DNA of 64,000 nucleotides, taken from contig JALEFY010000017.1 of assembly GCA_022760435.1 (NCBI GenBank), positions 1 to 64,000 of the forward strand, in the 5' to 3' direction. This document shows, piece by piece, positions 46,755 through 55,362 of this stretch. The translations under genes and the position numbers were made by a program. Source of the DNA: Neomegalonema sp. Its GTDB lineage: Bacteria > Pseudomonadota > Alphaproteobacteria > Rhodobacterales > Rhodobacteraceae. The notes under the pieces were generated by a model. That model saw only the letters and a list, made by a program, of their open reading frames with translations, searched no databases and was not told the origin of the DNA. The number at the start of each line of letters is the position of its first letter. Positions within the stretch are counted from its first letter, which is position 1.

Positions 46755-48797
46755 GTGAATGCCAATACTGAGGAACGCCCGTTTGTATTCGTTTCATACT
46801 CAAGAAAGGACGCGATCAGTAAAGACTCTATTTCCAAAATTCTTGAAGGGGAAAACATCGCTTATTTCATCGATTCGATTGGAATCGAGCCAGGGGAAGA
46901 TTGGCAAGGCCGACTTCTTTCAGAGATCATTCGATCTGACAAATTCGTCGCACTGATTAGCAATAATTACATAAGTTCTGAAATTTGCCTCTGGGAGATT
47001 GGAACCGCCATAAAGTTATCCAAGCAAATCATACCCATCAGGATTGACGACTTTGAAGTTGAGAATATTCCTCAAAACATTGCCGCATTGAACATTATCG
47101 ACGGCATGAGCGACGAGCTACTGAGCGCAAACAAAGAGAAAGTATCCAGCGCAATTCGGTCTGACTACCGTTGGGAGAGGGGAAAGGCTGACATATCCGA
47201 GCTTGCGCACAATTGGCGCCGTAAAGGACGAAAAATTTCCGATCTAATTTTATCTCGCGATCGCGTAAAAACAATTGATGACTGGCGGAGGAATCGCCCG
47301 CGTGGCTGCTCAGATATTGGTAGCATAGAAATAGAGTACATAGAGAGCAGTAGAAACCACCTATCTCGAATGAAGCGCCGTCAGCGCTTGTTTTTATTAA
47401 CTTCATCCGCTGCCACTTTATCTCTGGCATTGTTGTCTCTATTCTACTTTTACCAGTTTCAAGGTGAAAAGGTATCAACTAGAGTAGCTATGGACGAATC
47501 ATCACGAAAGAGATCTTCTAAACTTTCTATAGAGGGTAGCGATGAATATGGCTCAAAAAATTCCCTTACACTTGCACTCGCTGCTATTACGACTGAAGAT
47601 GGAAAAACATTGAAGAACAGATCGAGGGTAACTGAAGATTTTTTTAGGTTAACTTCTGGTCAAATGTTTCTACACCCCATATCAGCACCAGGAAACGTGA
47701 TTTTTATTGGCAGTGATGACACCGTAATTTTTTTTAATCAAGGAAAGATAAAATCAGGAATTATAGACAATAGAAAAATAGTTAAACAAGAGACATTATT
47801 TGATTTATCATCGGAAATTGATCCGGCAAAGTATAAAGAGGGCGGAGAGGTAATCAGGTCAATAATGTTGACCCCTAATTCAGGTGGAGTTCTTTTTAAT
47901 GTGCGCAGTTACGTGCTAAGGGCGGGATCAAAGCTAAAAAATAGAACCATCTACATTGATACAAGCAAGCGCAAAATGATAGTGATTGATGGCCAATTGA
48001 GTCTTTCCAGATCTGCAGTATACAAGGGGGAGAGTGTAATAAGTTTCAACGGAACCTCCAAAGAGCTGGAGTTCTATGACTTGACCAGTGGCAAGCTTGA
48101 GAGAACTTGGAGTTTAACTTCTGAACTAGATATTACAGATGATCGCGTGTACTTTTCTCCCAATGGAAAACGTGCTATTTTTTATGGCTACAGCGAAGAA
48201 GAAAGTGTTTTTCTTATTGATTTTGAATATATGTCTTGGACAGAGGCTCCGAGACGCTCGAAAGGGCACACATTTAATATCGATTCAGATGGCAATATAA
48301 TTAATATTTTTGAAAACGCTGCGCTTGAGCGACCGTATTATTACGAATTTTTCCTATCAAATGACATAAGGGAGGAGGTTGACTTAGAAAAAATCCCCCT
48401 AGGTCATGCCTTGGAAAATTCTTCATTTAAGAAAAAGTTTAAAAACTGGCATATCGCGCTTCATTCTGGGGGGCACTTAAGTGTTTTGGAGGAGGGAACG
48501 CTTAGAATTATTTCTGGCGCTTCGTTACTTGCGTACGGCACTGTCGACTTGCCAGATTTTATTGCACCCGGATTATCTTACTCTGATAGAGGTATATACA
48601 TATACTCAAACAAAAACAAATACAAAAACAACATATTTTTTTATGATATTAATGAGCACATGGATTTCTTGGGACTAGCACCGGATAAGCAGGTTCAAGA
48701 AATATATCGGTGGTTGTCAGGCGACGATACGATCGAAAATATTTGCGAACACTCCGATCTAAAAGACAGTTGGCTTTGCACAAACACTGGTAGCTAG
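46755..48797 (+). CDS. TIR-domain protein with transmembrane helix and beta-propeller-like C-terminus (candidate anti-phage effector)
   Basis: 680 residues, far richer in A+T than its neighbours. Residues 9-130 are a TIR domain (FVFVSYSRKDA at 10-20; putative catalytic Glu81 in SSEICLWEIG), the fold of NAD-cleaving immune effectors. Next is a linker (WRRKGRKISDLILSRDRVKTI, then IEYIESSRNHLSRMKRRQR) like that joining TIR or caspase domains to WD40 regions in other bacterial proteins. A membrane helix follows at about 211-233. The last 430 residues look like degenerate beta-propeller blades (KLERTWSLTS, YFSPNGKRAIFYG). No Walker A or STAND NTPase is present. Start is GTG, with AGGAGTG six bases upstream. 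Depletion of NAD+ on infection is inferred from the family. Confidence 0.8.
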   Translation: MNANTEERPFVFVSYSRKDAISKDSISKILEGENIAYFIDSIGIEPGEDWQGRLLSEIIRSDKFVALISNNYISSEICLWEIGTAIKLSKQIIPIRIDDFEVENIPQNIAALNIIDGMSDELLSANKEKVSSAIRSDYRWERGKADISELAHNWRRKGRKISDLILSRDRVKTIDDWRRNRPRGCSDIGSIEIEYIESSRNHLSRMKRRQRLFLLTSSAATLSLALLSLFYFYQFQGEKVSTRVAMDESSRKRSSKLSIEGSDEYGSKNSLTLALAAITTEDGKTLKNRSRVTEDFFRLTSGQMFLHPISAPGNVIFIGSDDTVIFFNQGKIKSGIIDNRKIVKQETLFDLSSEIDPAKYKEGGEVIRSIMLTPNSGGVLFNVRSYVLRAGSKLKNRTIYIDTSKRKMIVIDGQLSLSRSAVYKGESVISFNGTSKELEFYDLTSGKLERTWSLTSELDITDDRVYFSPNGKRAIFYGYSEEESVFLIDFEYMSWTEAPRRSKGHTFNIDSDGNIINIFENAALERPYYYEFFLSNDIREEVDLEKIPLGHALENSSFKKKFKNWHIALHSGGHLSVLEEGTLRIISGASLLAYGTVDLPDFIAPGLSYSDRGIYIYSNKNKYKNNIFFYDINEHMDFLGLAPDKQVQEIYRWLSGDDTIENICEHSDLKDSWLCTNTGS

Positions 48798-48931
48798 CCC
48801 CCTATATTTACAAGTGAATGGTCACTGCAAACGTATTTGAGAAGGATTGCCCTGTGGGATCAGGTGCAATTTGTGTGGTGTCAGTGCCAAAAAATTTTGG
48901 CCGACGCCAGCGCCACAGAGCAACCCGCTCG

Positions 48932-49225
48932 CTACTCGGCGCAGCGGCGATCCATCAGGCCCAGCGCAGCCGTGATCGCGGCTGCGTCTTGTTTTGTCAG
49001 CAGGGAGCAATCGGCGGCGTAGCCGTCTTGATCGGTCGATCCCGGCAATGTGCCGCGCGGGCACATCTGCAGGCGCGGCCTTGAAATCGCGGCGCATTCG
49101 GCGGGACGGTAGAGGATGCGCTCGGTTTCAAGGCCCAGTGCCTTGCGAAGGACCGAACAACCTTGCAGCCCCAGGACAAGGGCCATGACCAGTAAGGCAG
49201 TTCCAAATCTTGTCTGCAGGCGCAT
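48932..49225 (-). CDS. Rz1-like outer-membrane spanin lipoprotein
   Basis: 97 residues with a lipoprotein signal and lipobox (LVMALVLGLQGC, cysteine near residue 21). The mature part has further cysteines. A near-perfect AAAGGAGGTG site precedes the ATG, which lies inside the Rz-like gene in another frame. That nested arrangement, plus the lipobox, is the classic outer spanin design. The body is not proline-rich like lambda Rz1, so the call rests on layout and lipobox. Confidence 0.68.
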   Translation of the reverse strand: MRLQTRFGTALLVMALVLGLQGCSVLRKALGLETERILYRPAECAAISRPRLQMCPRGTLPGSTDQDGYAADCSLLTKQDAAAITAALGLMDRRCAE

Positions 49226-49460
49226 CGCGCACCTCCTTTTCGATGCGCCGGGCGTCGCGCGCGGCTTCCAGTGCTGAGTTTGCGGCCTCGACCCGCATCT
49301 CGGCGCGCGCGGCGGCGGCGATATTGGCATCGCGCCACTGCCACCACCAGAGCAGCGCGCCGATCAGCATCAGCACGCCGATGACCTTCGCGGCCAGCGC
49401 GCCATTGAGCGTGATCCAGCCGCGCATGAGAGACCACCCGGCCTGCAGCACCGCGCTCAT
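49128..49460 (-). CDS. Rz-like inner-membrane spanin
   Basis: 110 residues: an N-terminal membrane helix (AKVIGVLMLIGALLWWWQW) followed by an alanine/glutamate-rich coiled coil (ARAEMRVEAANSALEAARDARRIEKEVRDA), the layout of the Rz i-spanin. It starts at the endolysin stop (ATGA overlap) and contains the start of the lipoprotein gene. With that partner it would fuse inner and outer membranes at lysis. The last 20 residues overlap Rz1 in frame-shifted DNA. Confidence 0.68.
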   Translation of the reverse strand: MSAVLQAGWSLMRGWITLNGALAAKVIGVLMLIGALLWWWQWRDANIAAAARAEMRVEAANSALEAARDARRIEKEVRDAPADKIWNCLTGHGPCPGAARLFGPSQGTGP

Positions 49461-50629
49461 GATGGGCGCTTCCACAGCCAGAGCAGCGCCAGGGCGATGA
49501 CCGCCACGGCGGCGATCAGGTAATAATGTGCCGGAAGATCCGACAGCGACCAGCCAAAGAACTGCGCGCCGATCTCGAGCGCGCCGCCGCTGCCAAACAG
49601 TCCCGCGATCCAGTCGCTCATGCGGGCCAGCACGCCGGGACGCTGCCGGATCTCGGCGGGCATCGGCTCGACCGGCGTGAGATCGCGCGGGGCACCGCCG
49701 ATGCTGGGCACCTCGCCGATCAGCTCATCGATGCGGCGCTGCGGGGCGGCGCGCAGCACTTCCCATGTGCGCCGTCCGCAGATGCCATCGGGCGGCAGAT
49801 CATGGGCTTGCTGGATCTCGATCAGTGCCTCGCGGGTTGCGCGGCCGAAATAGCCATCGACAACCAGCGCCCGGTCTGGCGCAAGATGCGCGACAAGACG
49901 CTCCTGCATGTATGTGACGGCTGGACCGGAAGCACCGGGAGATAGTACCTGCGCGACCCATTTTTCGCGCCCGCCGACAAAGCTCTGGCGCAGGTGCAGC
50001 AGGCGCTCGCCGTAGCGATTCACACGCCAGCGCGCGCCGTTCTGAATCCGCGCAAAACCTTCGATGTCCTCCATCCGGGCCATGCGCAGCGCGCCGCTTT
50101 CACCCGCCCAACGCAGCCAGGCGGCGACCTGTTGGCGCTCACCAAGGCGCATATCCTCAAGCATCCCTTCGGGGGAGGCAAAACCGGCATCGGCAAAATT
50201 GAACCCATGCAGCCGGAACAGGCCCATGCCGGTCGCCTTGATCGCGGCGATCTCATCCAGCTCGGCCGCATCGTCATATTGCTTGTAGGGACCATGGGGC
50301 GGGCGCCCAAGTAGTGACAGGCTCATGTTGCGCGTGGTGATATGGCCATAGCGGCTCTGGCCGGTCCAAGCGTGGTTTGTGTGCGCACCGAATTGCCAGG
50401 GCACGAACTCTATTGACACGCGGCGAAACCGATCGAAACCGTGGCTGCGGCTCTCGAGATAGGCCACGGCGCGAAGGAATGCCGGATCGATCCTCTCCTG
50501 ATGTGCGATCTCATCCCACTCCTTGGGATAGAGAGCTTGGCCAGTGCCGAGCCAGGCGGCGCCCGGCACATCATACGGATCGGCGGTCTGGCCGATCACT
50601 GGACGCGGTGCATAGATCGAGGTCGCCAT
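49457..50629 (-). CDS. Phage endolysin: N-acetylmuramidase with PG-binding domain and C-terminal membrane helix
   Basis: 390 residues. The N-terminal half is an N-acetylmuramidase (DUF3380) domain: AVAYLESRSHGFDRFRRVSIEFVPW with the catalytic glutamate, then GMGLFRLHGFNFADAGFASPEGM and ARIQNGARWRVNRYGERLL. A PG_binding_1 domain follows (GPAVTYMQERLVAHL, VVDGYFGRATREALIEIQ), then a Pro-rich linker and an unusual C-terminal helix (YYLIAAVAVIALALLWLWKRPS). Stop and start overlap both neighbours, so it is in one coupled operon. No separate holin was found. Confidence 0.87.
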   Translation of the reverse strand: MATSIYAPRPVIGQTADPYDVPGAAWLGTGQALYPKEWDEIAHQERIDPAFLRAVAYLESRSHGFDRFRRVSIEFVPWQFGAHTNHAWTGQSRYGHITTRNMSLSLLGRPPHGPYKQYDDAAELDEIAAIKATGMGLFRLHGFNFADAGFASPEGMLEDMRLGERQQVAAWLRWAGESGALRMARMEDIEGFARIQNGARWRVNRYGERLLHLRQSFVGGREKWVAQVLSPGASGPAVTYMQERLVAHLAPDRALVVDGYFGRATREALIEIQQAHDLPPDGICGRRTWEVLRAAPQRRIDELIGEVPSIGGAPRDLTPVEPMPAEIRQRPGVLARMSDWIAGLFGSGGALEIGAQFFGWSLSDLPAHYYLIAAVAVIALALLWLWKRPS

Positions 50630-50973
50630 CAGAGGCTGGCCACTTGCCACGCGCTCGGCCCGCGCTTGAGATGGATGTTTTCATCTTCGACATAGAGCAG
50701 CATGCCCGGCACCGGCGCGTGATAGACCCAGCCACCCCCGACCCGCAGCGCGATCTCAGCGCCGTGGCCCTGCCAGTCACCGCTTGCGCCGACAGCGATC
50801 AGGTACGCATCGCCATCGACCGGATCGTCGGGCGGCGCGGTCAAATCGCGATCCTTGACCGTTGGCAACCCGTACCACTCGAGCGACAGCAGCGCCTCAT
50901 TGACAGTGATATGCTTTTGCGACTGGCCCTCGACCAGCAGCGAAAGCCCCAGACGGGGCGTTGTGTCAGACAT
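50629..50973 (-). CDS. DUF2793 phage protein (GTA fibre-like)
   Basis: 114 residues with the DUF2793 signature: TTPRLGLSLLVEGQSQKHITVNEALLSLE, then GDAYLIAVGASGDWQGH and IALRVGGGWVYHAP. In Rhodobacter gene transfer agents a DUF2793 protein is part of a fibre gene, and free-standing copies follow the tail hub in related prophages. It overlaps the endolysin start (ATGA) and follows the tail hub by 13 bases. Confidence 0.85.
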   Translation of the reverse strand: MSDTTPRLGLSLLVEGQSQKHITVNEALLSLEWYGLPTVKDRDLTAPPDDPVDGDAYLIAVGASGDWQGHGAEIALRVGGGWVYHAPVPGMLLYVEDENIHLKRGPSAWQVASL

Positions 50974-50986
50974 GGCTCTCTCCTGA

Positions 50987-53545
50987 TTACCGTGCAGTTA
51001 CAGTGATAACGACCGGCGCGCTGATCTGGACATCGTCATAGGCGGTGAGGGTGACCGCGTGCTCGCCTGCGCTCAGCCCCTCAAGCCTCAGCCCGCCCGA
51101 GCTGCCCCAGCGCTCGGCGACTGCGCCATTGGCGGCTTCGGCGCGGACGGTGACATCCTCAATGGGCGTCCAGTAGATGTAGACGTAGCCGGTATTGCGC
51201 AGAAAATGCGTGTATGGGACGACTGGCAACGGATCGAGCACCTGCTCATAGCTGTCAGCATAAGCGCCGCCGGTGGTCACGCGCACGCTTTCGCGGCGCG
51301 ATGCGCCCCATCCAAAATCATCAGAATATTGCTGGACGCTCATATCCACCGCGCTCGGCATTGCGCCGCCATGATCGGCAAGGGCATCAGCCTCGCTGTA
51401 GACAACGCCCTGGCTGTCCGCCTCGATGTCGCGCACCACAATACCGCCGACGCGGATCCGCACCCGATAGCGCTCGCTTGCTTCCGAGAGCGGCACATCC
51501 GCGCTCTCCCAATCATCGCCGCCGATGCGCGTGCGGCGCACCCAGCCCAGCGCCAGATCGCCGCTCGCCATAAGCCGGGCGCGCAGATGGCAGGGCGCAT
51601 AGGGCCGCTGGCCGATGCCCTTGAAGGCCCCGGTTGTCTGGATATAGCGCGGATCATCGAAGGGCAGCGGCTGCGGGCCAATGCGCAGGATGTTCTCCAG
51701 CTTGGCGCGCTCGGAGGGCAGTGGCAGCGTCTGCACAGCGCCATCGAGGCGCACGACCCGGCTGCCGATACCGGTGCCGCGATGCGCCTCTGTGCCGCGC
51801 AGACCGCGCAGCAGATGCGTCAGGCGATAGGTCCGCACATCGATCAGCTCGGCATCGCGATAGCCGACAATCTCCCAGCCGCCGATCGGTCCCTGCACGG
51901 CGAGGCGGTTGCGCCCGGCATAAACCTCTTGCTCAGTCGCGCTGGACAGTTGACCGCGCTGCATCCGGACGATCAGCTCAGAGCCGCGATCCCAGCAGCC
52001 GGTGACCCCTTTGGCAACATGCGCGGTGGTGACGCCGATGGCCGAGCGCCGTTCGATCTGCCCCAGCAGCGTGTAGGCGTCTCCGGTCGGCGAGCCATAG
52101 ATTGCGCCCTTGCCCCACACGGAGGCATCGACTGCGACCCGCGGCGCGAATGGCAATGGTTGATCATCTGATGCCAGCGCCATGTCCATTACAACGACAT
52201 CAAGCGGCACATATGCGGGCGGCGTACTGTCGAGACCAGGGCGCTGATGATAGATCCGCCGCGGTGCCACGCGATCACCGACCACCGCGGCCTCGACCGA
52301 GGCTGTCCAGGACCATCCAACGCGTGAGCAGCGCAGGCTGTAGATGCGCTCACCCTCTGTGAGCTCGATCACATCACCGGGCGCTACGCCAATCGCTGAA
52401 GGCGGCAAGGTGAATTTGGCGCTACGCTGCGAGTCCCAGGCCTCCGCGAGCGCGGCATCTGCGATCTTGCGCGCGGCGGTCTCGGTCATCGCAACCGGCA
52501 CATCGACCGTGATCTCACCAAGGCCATTGCCGATCGTGCGCTGCGCTGATACCGCGCCGGCCTGATAGTCGCGATCCTGATCGCGATAGGTCATCACCGC
52601 CTTGCGCGGAAGTTCACGCACCGCGGCGCGCGTCCATTCAACCGGCGCATTGTTGCTTTGCGCGACCAGATCACCCTCCGCCCAGGCACTGCTGATCGCT
52701 TCATTGCGCGACCAGATCGCCAACCCGCCATCAATCTCGGCAATGTCGAGCCGGAAGGCCGCCAGCAATGGCTGCAGCGCCGCGCGGCAGCTCATCGCGC
52801 GATCGATGTAATAGCCGGTGACATCGATCTCATCGACGCCGGAAGCGTCTACGGTGACGCCGTAATCGGCGCAGATCTTGAGAACGAGCGCGCGCAGACC
52901 CGAGGCATCCGCAGTCTCGAAGCCTCTTGTCACCTCGACAGCCAAGGTCGGCACGCGCGAGCCAAAGCTCTGCAGCGGCGCATCCTCGAAGACCATATAG
53001 GCGAGCCCTCGATAGGCCGGCGCAACGCCCTCGACCGCCTCGATGAGCGCATCGGGCTGCTGCTCCTGCGTGCCCATATAGGTTCGAGTGGTAAACTCGG
53101 CGATGTCGATCTGCTGATTGTCCGCCCAGACACGTCCGACATGATCGATTTCACCTTCGCCCAGACAGACGGCGAAGCTTGCGAAATACTCATAGGTGGT
53201 GGCGGTACCGCCACCCTTGCCGCCGACGCTCTCTTCGTCCTGAACCTCGCGCAGACGTGTGGCCCAGATGTTGAGCGCCGGGATCCGCATCGTGCCATAC
53301 ACGCGAGGGATCGGCGCACCTTCAGCACCGCCCGCCACATTCAGGTCGGTGACGCGCGGGCCCGATGTATCGGGCATTTGCGGGCCGAATAGCTGACTGT
53401 CGATATAAGCGCCCGCGGCAGTCGCAACGCTGGTTGCAATTGCACCCCATGTCACTGCGCTGCCCGCAATTGTGAAGGCTGTGGCCGCGCCGGTCGCAGA
53501 GCCCGCGAAAGCCGCCGCCGCTCCGGTCAGAACGAGCGTTGCCAT
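50987..53545 (-). CDS. Phage tail hub / host-specificity protein (GTA gp15-like)
   Basis: 852 residues. An N-terminal hydrophobic Ala/Gly/Thr-rich stretch (GAAAAFAGSATGAATAFTIAGSAVTWGAIA) is followed by PIPRVYGTMRIPALNIWATRL and EYFASFAVCLGEGEIDHVGRVWAD, typical of the distal tail hub of GTA-like phages. The C-terminal third is beta-rich and ends in a fibronectin-like segment. It lacks the long TIM-barrel part of true GTA gp15 (about 1300 residues). The ATG at 53545 overlaps the NlpC stop (ATGA); an ATG six codons earlier has no ribosome site. Confidence 0.85.
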   Translation of the reverse strand: MATLVLTGAAAAFAGSATGAATAFTIAGSAVTWGAIATSVATAAGAYIDSQLFGPQMPDTSGPRVTDLNVAGGAEGAPIPRVYGTMRIPALNIWATRLREVQDEESVGGKGGGTATTYEYFASFAVCLGEGEIDHVGRVWADNQQIDIAEFTTRTYMGTQEQQPDALIEAVEGVAPAYRGLAYMVFEDAPLQSFGSRVPTLAVEVTRGFETADASGLRALVLKICADYGVTVDASGVDEIDVTGYYIDRAMSCRAALQPLLAAFRLDIAEIDGGLAIWSRNEAISSAWAEGDLVAQSNNAPVEWTRAAVRELPRKAVMTYRDQDRDYQAGAVSAQRTIGNGLGEITVDVPVAMTETAARKIADAALAEAWDSQRSAKFTLPPSAIGVAPGDVIELTEGERIYSLRCSRVGWSWTASVEAAVVGDRVAPRRIYHQRPGLDSTPPAYVPLDVVVMDMALASDDQPLPFAPRVAVDASVWGKGAIYGSPTGDAYTLLGQIERRSAIGVTTAHVAKGVTGCWDRGSELIVRMQRGQLSSATEQEVYAGRNRLAVQGPIGGWEIVGYRDAELIDVRTYRLTHLLRGLRGTEAHRGTGIGSRVVRLDGAVQTLPLPSERAKLENILRIGPQPLPFDDPRYIQTTGAFKGIGQRPYAPCHLRARLMASGDLALGWVRRTRIGGDDWESADVPLSEASERYRVRIRVGGIVVRDIEADSQGVVYSEADALADHGGAMPSAVDMSVQQYSDDFGWGASRRESVRVTTGGAYADSYEQVLDPLPVVPYTHFLRNTGYVYIYWTPIEDVTVRAEAANGAVAERWGSSGGLRLEGLSAGEHAVTLTAYDDVQISAPVVITVTAR

Positions 53546-54000
53546 CAGCGGATTTCCCGCCATCTAAAGGCGTAAGCCGCACCGCGCATGACCGCGCTCT
53601 CGAGCACACATTTCCCGTGATAGGCGTGGATCATCTCACCATGGCGGATGGTCCCGGCCGACATGATCGCGCAATGCTTTGCCGGTGAGCGCTGGCGCAT
53701 CCGAAACAGCAGGACATCGCCGGGCAACGCCTCATCGAGCGCGATCTGGGTCATATATTGCTGCGCCGCCTCAAACAGCGTCTCGCGGCCCTGAGCCTCG
53801 GCCCAGAGCGGCGAATAGGCGGGCGGCTTTGGCGCTGGGCGATCATACAGCTCGGCATAGACGCCGCGGAGTAGTCCCAAGCAATCGCAGCCCTTCCCGC
53901 GCAGGCTGGCTTGATGCAGATATGGCGTACCGAGCCAGCCGCGCGCGATTTCCACAGCCTTGAGGCGCATCGCCTGACCCGCCGGCTCAAACACCGTCAT
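53545..54000 (-). CDS. Phage tail NlpC/P60 peptidase (GTA gp14-like)
   Basis: 151 residues. The catalytic cysteine lies in GKGCDCLGLLRGVYAEL and the histidine in PAKHCAIMSAG; the N-terminal ARGWLGTPYLHQASLRG matches the family of tail-associated wall peptidases that follow DUF2163 in GTA-like clusters. It cuts peptidoglycan at the tail tip during entry. Its start overlaps the DUF2163 end by 14 bases. Confidence 0.9.
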   Translation of the reverse strand: MTVFEPAGQAMRLKAVEIARGWLGTPYLHQASLRGKGCDCLGLLRGVYAELYDRPAPKPPAYSPLWAEAQGRETLFEAAQQYMTQIALDEALPGDVLLFRMRQRSPAKHCAIMSAGTIRHGEMIHAYHGKCVLESAVMRGAAYAFRWREIR

Positions 54001-55147
54001 TGTCACCGCCAAAATCGCCGCCACCATCGTCGCGCTCCTGTGTCAGCACAACAACGGTGACCGCCTCGCTCTCCAGCCCGGTTGAAAGCACAGTGAGCGT
54101 AATCGCGTGTTCTGTATTTGGCTCCAGGTTTCGGACATGGATGGCTCCGCCGAGCCCCCAGACCTCGGTTGTTAGGCCATTCGCGAGAGCGCGCACGGTG
54201 AAAGGAACGGGCTCAAATGTAATCATCGCAGCACTGTCACTGACAGTTTCGCTCAGAACGATCACGGGCGGCGGCGGCTCGGTGCGAAACAGACTGCCGC
54301 CGCTGGTCTGATCATCCGAGGCCCCGGCGGCACTGATCGCCAGGACGTTGTCGGTGCCCGGCATATGAGGGAAGCCGCGGAAATTGTCCGAATTCGCGAA
54401 GCCCTGACATGCGGCCCAGCTCCGGTCACAGCCCGGCGTGAGGGTGAAAGCGGTGCCGACATCGATGCCGCTCAGCGGCTCCCAGAACCAAAGCCGTTGG
54501 CCTTCATGGCGGCGCACTTCGGATCGCGCGCCATTGGCCCACGTGACGACGCCGTAAGTCCAATGGCCATCGTTGAAATCATCCGCCACCGCAGCCGAGA
54601 TCGATGCCGAGCCATAGACCGCAGACACGTGACCGCTGCGCTGAAGGGCCGTGACATCGAGCCCGCAGCGATCATCGCCGAGCGTTGCATCGCAATTGCC
54701 AAGCGCCGTACGACCGGAGACCTGCGAAAACGCCGCACTGGCGCTTTCCAATGTGGCACTAAAGCTATCACCCTGGCGCGTGATGCTATGGATAACGCAT
54801 TCAGCCAGCACGGCGAATTGCGCCGGGTCTCGCCAGCTCACTCGCAGCACGCGCACGGCGGCGCCATCCCAAAGCCCACCTTCGATATCGTCGATTGTGA
54901 TCGCGTCACTGTCTAGCAGGCCCTGCACATCGAGCCCGTCAGTCTCGGAGCCAACCGTAGTGTCGATCGAGCTGCTATCCAGACCGGTCTCGGGCGCGCA
55001 GCGCACGCCATCCACAACGATTGCCCTGTCGTGGTCGGTGAAGCCGAAGATCGTGCCATCGCGGCGCGTGACGATAAACGCCATCGCCGTGTAGGCGGTG
55101 CCGCTGCGCAGATCGGCGAGCATCCCGGCCGGAACCGTGCGCGGCAT
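53987..55147 (-). CDS. DUF2163 phage tail protein (GTA gp13-like) with extra C-terminal domain
   Basis: 386 residues. Residues 1-280 fit DUF2163 (FIVTRRDGTIFGFTDHDRAIVVDGV, ETGLDSSSIDTTVGSE and the cysteine-rich LGNCDATLGDDRCGLDV, TPGCDRSWAACQGFANSDNFRGFPHMPG). This is a hub component of GTA-like tails. About 85 extra residues follow, looking like a fibronectin III or Ig-type domain (ITFEPVPFTVRALANGLTTEVW) and a Gly/Asp-rich end. Start and stop overlap both neighbours. Confidence 0.88.
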   Translation of the reverse strand: MPRTVPAGMLADLRSGTAYTAMAFIVTRRDGTIFGFTDHDRAIVVDGVRCAPETGLDSSSIDTTVGSETDGLDVQGLLDSDAITIDDIEGGLWDGAAVRVLRVSWRDPAQFAVLAECVIHSITRQGDSFSATLESASAAFSQVSGRTALGNCDATLGDDRCGLDVTALQRSGHVSAVYGSASISAAVADDFNDGHWTYGVVTWANGARSEVRRHEGQRLWFWEPLSGIDVGTAFTLTPGCDRSWAACQGFANSDNFRGFPHMPGTDNVLAISAAGASDDQTSGGSLFRTEPPPPVIVLSETVSDSAAMITFEPVPFTVRALANGLTTEVWGLGGAIHVRNLEPNTEHAITLTVLSTGLESEAVTVVVLTQERDDGGGDFGGDNDGV

Positions 55148-55362
55148 CAGGCTGCCCCCGGCTCGATCAGCACCGGCGGATCCTGATCGGCATCGACGGC
55201 ATAGCGCTCGCGCAGATCATCATCGGAGAGCCCGGCGGGTGCCTCGATCACACCCTCGCCCGGCGCGCATTGCAGCTCGGCGAGCACGCGGCGCGAGGCA
55301 TGCATCACACGCCGGATCGGCGCGCGAGATCCGCCGCCCCCGTCGAAATAGGCAAAAATCAT
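55147..55362 (-). CDS. Small phage protein of unknown function
   Basis: 71 residues (FAYFDGGGGSRAPIRRVMHA, then SDDDLRERYAVDADQDPP). No family recognised. It overlaps the start of DUF2163 by ATGA and the end of the fibre gene by a few bases, so it is translated in the same chain; perhaps a fibre assembly protein or a decoration. Confidence 0.65.
   Translation of the reverse strand: MIFAYFDGGGGSRAPIRRVMHASRRVLAELQCAPGEGVIEAPAGLSDDDLRERYAVDADQDPPVLIEPGAA

Noticed and set aside
46755-48797. A STAND or NB-ARC NTPase between the TIR and propeller parts
   Set aside because: No Walker A (GxxxxGK) or B motif was found; only an Arg-rich linker and a membrane helix connect the parts.
48837-49022. Short plus-strand frame between the TIR gene and the spanins
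   Set aside because: It runs antisense into the Rz1-like gene, has no family match I can see, and has only a weak start context.
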